Below are positions 63,260 through 64,000 of a stretch of DNA of 64,000 nucleotides, one piece after another (position 1 is the stretch's first letter; every line of letters starts with the position of its first letter). The stretch is taken from the NCBI RefSeq assembly GCF_900099815.1, contig NZ_FNCW01000009.1:1-64000 (forward strand), given 5' to 3'. The stretch comes from Psychroflexus sediminis. GTDB lineage: Bacteria > Bacteroidota > Bacteroidia > Flavobacteriales > Flavobacteriaceae. Below the pieces are notes generated by a model. That model was not told the origin of the DNA. It worked only from the letters and a program-made list of their open reading frames with translations, and ran no database searches. A program made the position numbers and the translations under genes.

Positions 63260-64000
63260 GAGGTTAAATCCACCCTATTCAAAATTAAGCCCGAAGCCTG
63301 AGCTATGTGTTCAAGTTTGATTTTATTTCGGCCATCGATTATTGTTCTGAGTTCTTCAAGATCATATTTATGTCGGCCAAGATCGATTAAAGCTCCCATC
63401 ATCAGTCGAATTTGCTGGCGTTTAAAGCCTTCTCCCACTACCTTTAAAACATAGCTTAACTCCGGGAAAAAATTAGCGGTATAAATTGAATTCTCACTGA
63501 GCTCGCAAACATCAATTTTTCCTTCGGTTTGAGTCTCAGGATTAGGACGAAACGCAAAAGAATAAAAGTCATGCTCTCCTTCAAATAAAGCGGCCCCTTG
63601 TTTCATGAGCTCAATGTCCAGGTCTTCCTGAAGATTCACCATAAAGGGGGCGCAAAACGGATGCATTTTCTCCTGTGTACAAAAGAAATAAAGGTATTCT
63701 TTGACTTTAGGATGCTGAATAATATTAAAATCGGCTGTAGTCTCTTCAATGGAAAGGCATTTGATGTCCTGGGGGAGATTTTTATTGAAGAGGTCCAGAA
63801 AAGTGTCCAAATCCAGCTCGTCTTCATAGATAAATAGCTCGGCATAAGTTTGGTTCACAGAAACCATGGCATCGGTTCTGCCAGCTGCAATAACCTTGAA
63901 ACGTTTACCTTCCAGGATATAATTCAAGGTCTTACTGAGCATATGCTCTACGGTGAGCACATCCGGCTGTTTTTGCCATCCATGGTAGCGAAACCCTAAA
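63256..64000 (-). CDS. TruA-type tRNA pseudouridine synthase (partial)
   Basis: The window ends within the gene; the frame stays open to base 64000, where it reads LGFRYHGWQKQPDVLTVE, the N-terminal RYxGWxxQ of TruA. The catalytic Asp is in GRTDAMVSVNQ, where true TruA has GRTDxGVHA; the C-terminal FKRQQIRLMMGALIDLG fits. The changed motif matches a divergent second TruA-like paralogue known from annotation of Flavobacteriia, so the substrate may differ from tRNA positions 38-40. The stop overlaps corA. Confidence 0.82.
   Translation of the reverse strand, partial: LGFRYHGWQKQPDVLTVEHMLSKTLNYILEGKRFKVIAAGRTDAMVSVNQTYAELFIYEDELDLDTFLDLFNKNLPQDIKCLSIEETTADFNIIQHPKVKEYLYFFCTQEKMHPFCAPFMVNLQEDLDIELMKQGAALFEGEHDFYSFAFRPNPETQTEGKIDVCELSENSIYTANFFPELSYVLKVVGEGFKRQQIRLMMGALIDLGRHKYDLEELRTIIDGRNKIKLEHIAQASGLILNRVDLTS

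Overview
The window looks like chromosomal DNA of a marine-type Bacteroidota, most likely a member of the Flavobacteriia. Reasons: many promoters fit the Bacteroidota -7 element TAnnTTTG; ribosome binding sites are weak; there is a short primary sigma factor; there are many proteins of families typical of the class (DUF4290, DUF4251, DUF6146, DUF6787, DUF2452); there are many lipoproteins and a TonB receptor with a carboxypeptidase-like plug extension. This is recognition by eye, not the result of a database search. No tRNA, rRNA, CRISPR array or prophage was seen.

1-18.5 kb. The left edge holds part of an ISAon1-type insertion sequence that appears to have cut an AAA-type ATPase gene down to its first 32 codons. 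It is followed by DUF493, DUF4290 and murA, a frameshifted methyltransferase relic, a DUF2254 membrane protein, an SOS-type umuDC operon behind a striking palindrome, a ParDE toxin-antitoxin pair, ychF, two tandem DEAD-box helicases, an ABC exporter, a J-domain/KTSC protein, a GxxExxY protein, a fatty-acid desaturase next to a Crp/Fnr regulator, and a secreted methyltransferase. From 14.3 to 18.5 kb the spacers are packed with dispersed repeats, and a decayed second copy of the methyltransferase 3' end is present.

18.5-24 kb. Two large, very AT-rich genes overlap by one base (TAATG). The first (748 aa) ends in a zinc ribbon plus a PD-(D/E)XK-like nuclease motif. The second (1075 aa) has a Cap4/DUF4297-like nuclease domain, a STAND-type NTPase and a long helical C-terminus. 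This is the best candidate in the window for an undescribed system, probably anti-phage defence.

24-48 kb. Housekeeping and envelope genes: a DUF4251 lipoprotein, an amine oxidase, a cysteine-free ArsC-fold protein, an aconitase with an altered cluster-binding motif, upp, an OmpA lipoprotein, a dienelactone hydrolase, an FKBP isomerase, an AhpD-like protein, the primary sigma factor, an SDR, a bifunctional penicillin-binding protein, a mechanosensitive channel overlapping an MFS gene, an SF2 helicase, yebC, an Lrp regulator, an M14 peptidase and an XRE regulator. The last two share five copies of a TTTAC-N4-GTAAA operator-like motif. Strong intrinsic terminators separate many units.

48-64 kb. 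The topoisomerase IV genes parE and parC are joined through a small membrane-protein gene by overlapping ends. A ferredoxin gene diverges from an acyl-CoA reductase-serC-serA-like-rlpA-DUF6146 row; the serA-like dehydrogenase has His where the catalytic Arg is expected. A probable zinc-uptake locus (small secreted Cys protein, ZnuD-like TonB receptor, lipoprotein), corA and a TruA-type pseudouridine synthase cut by the window edge complete the region.
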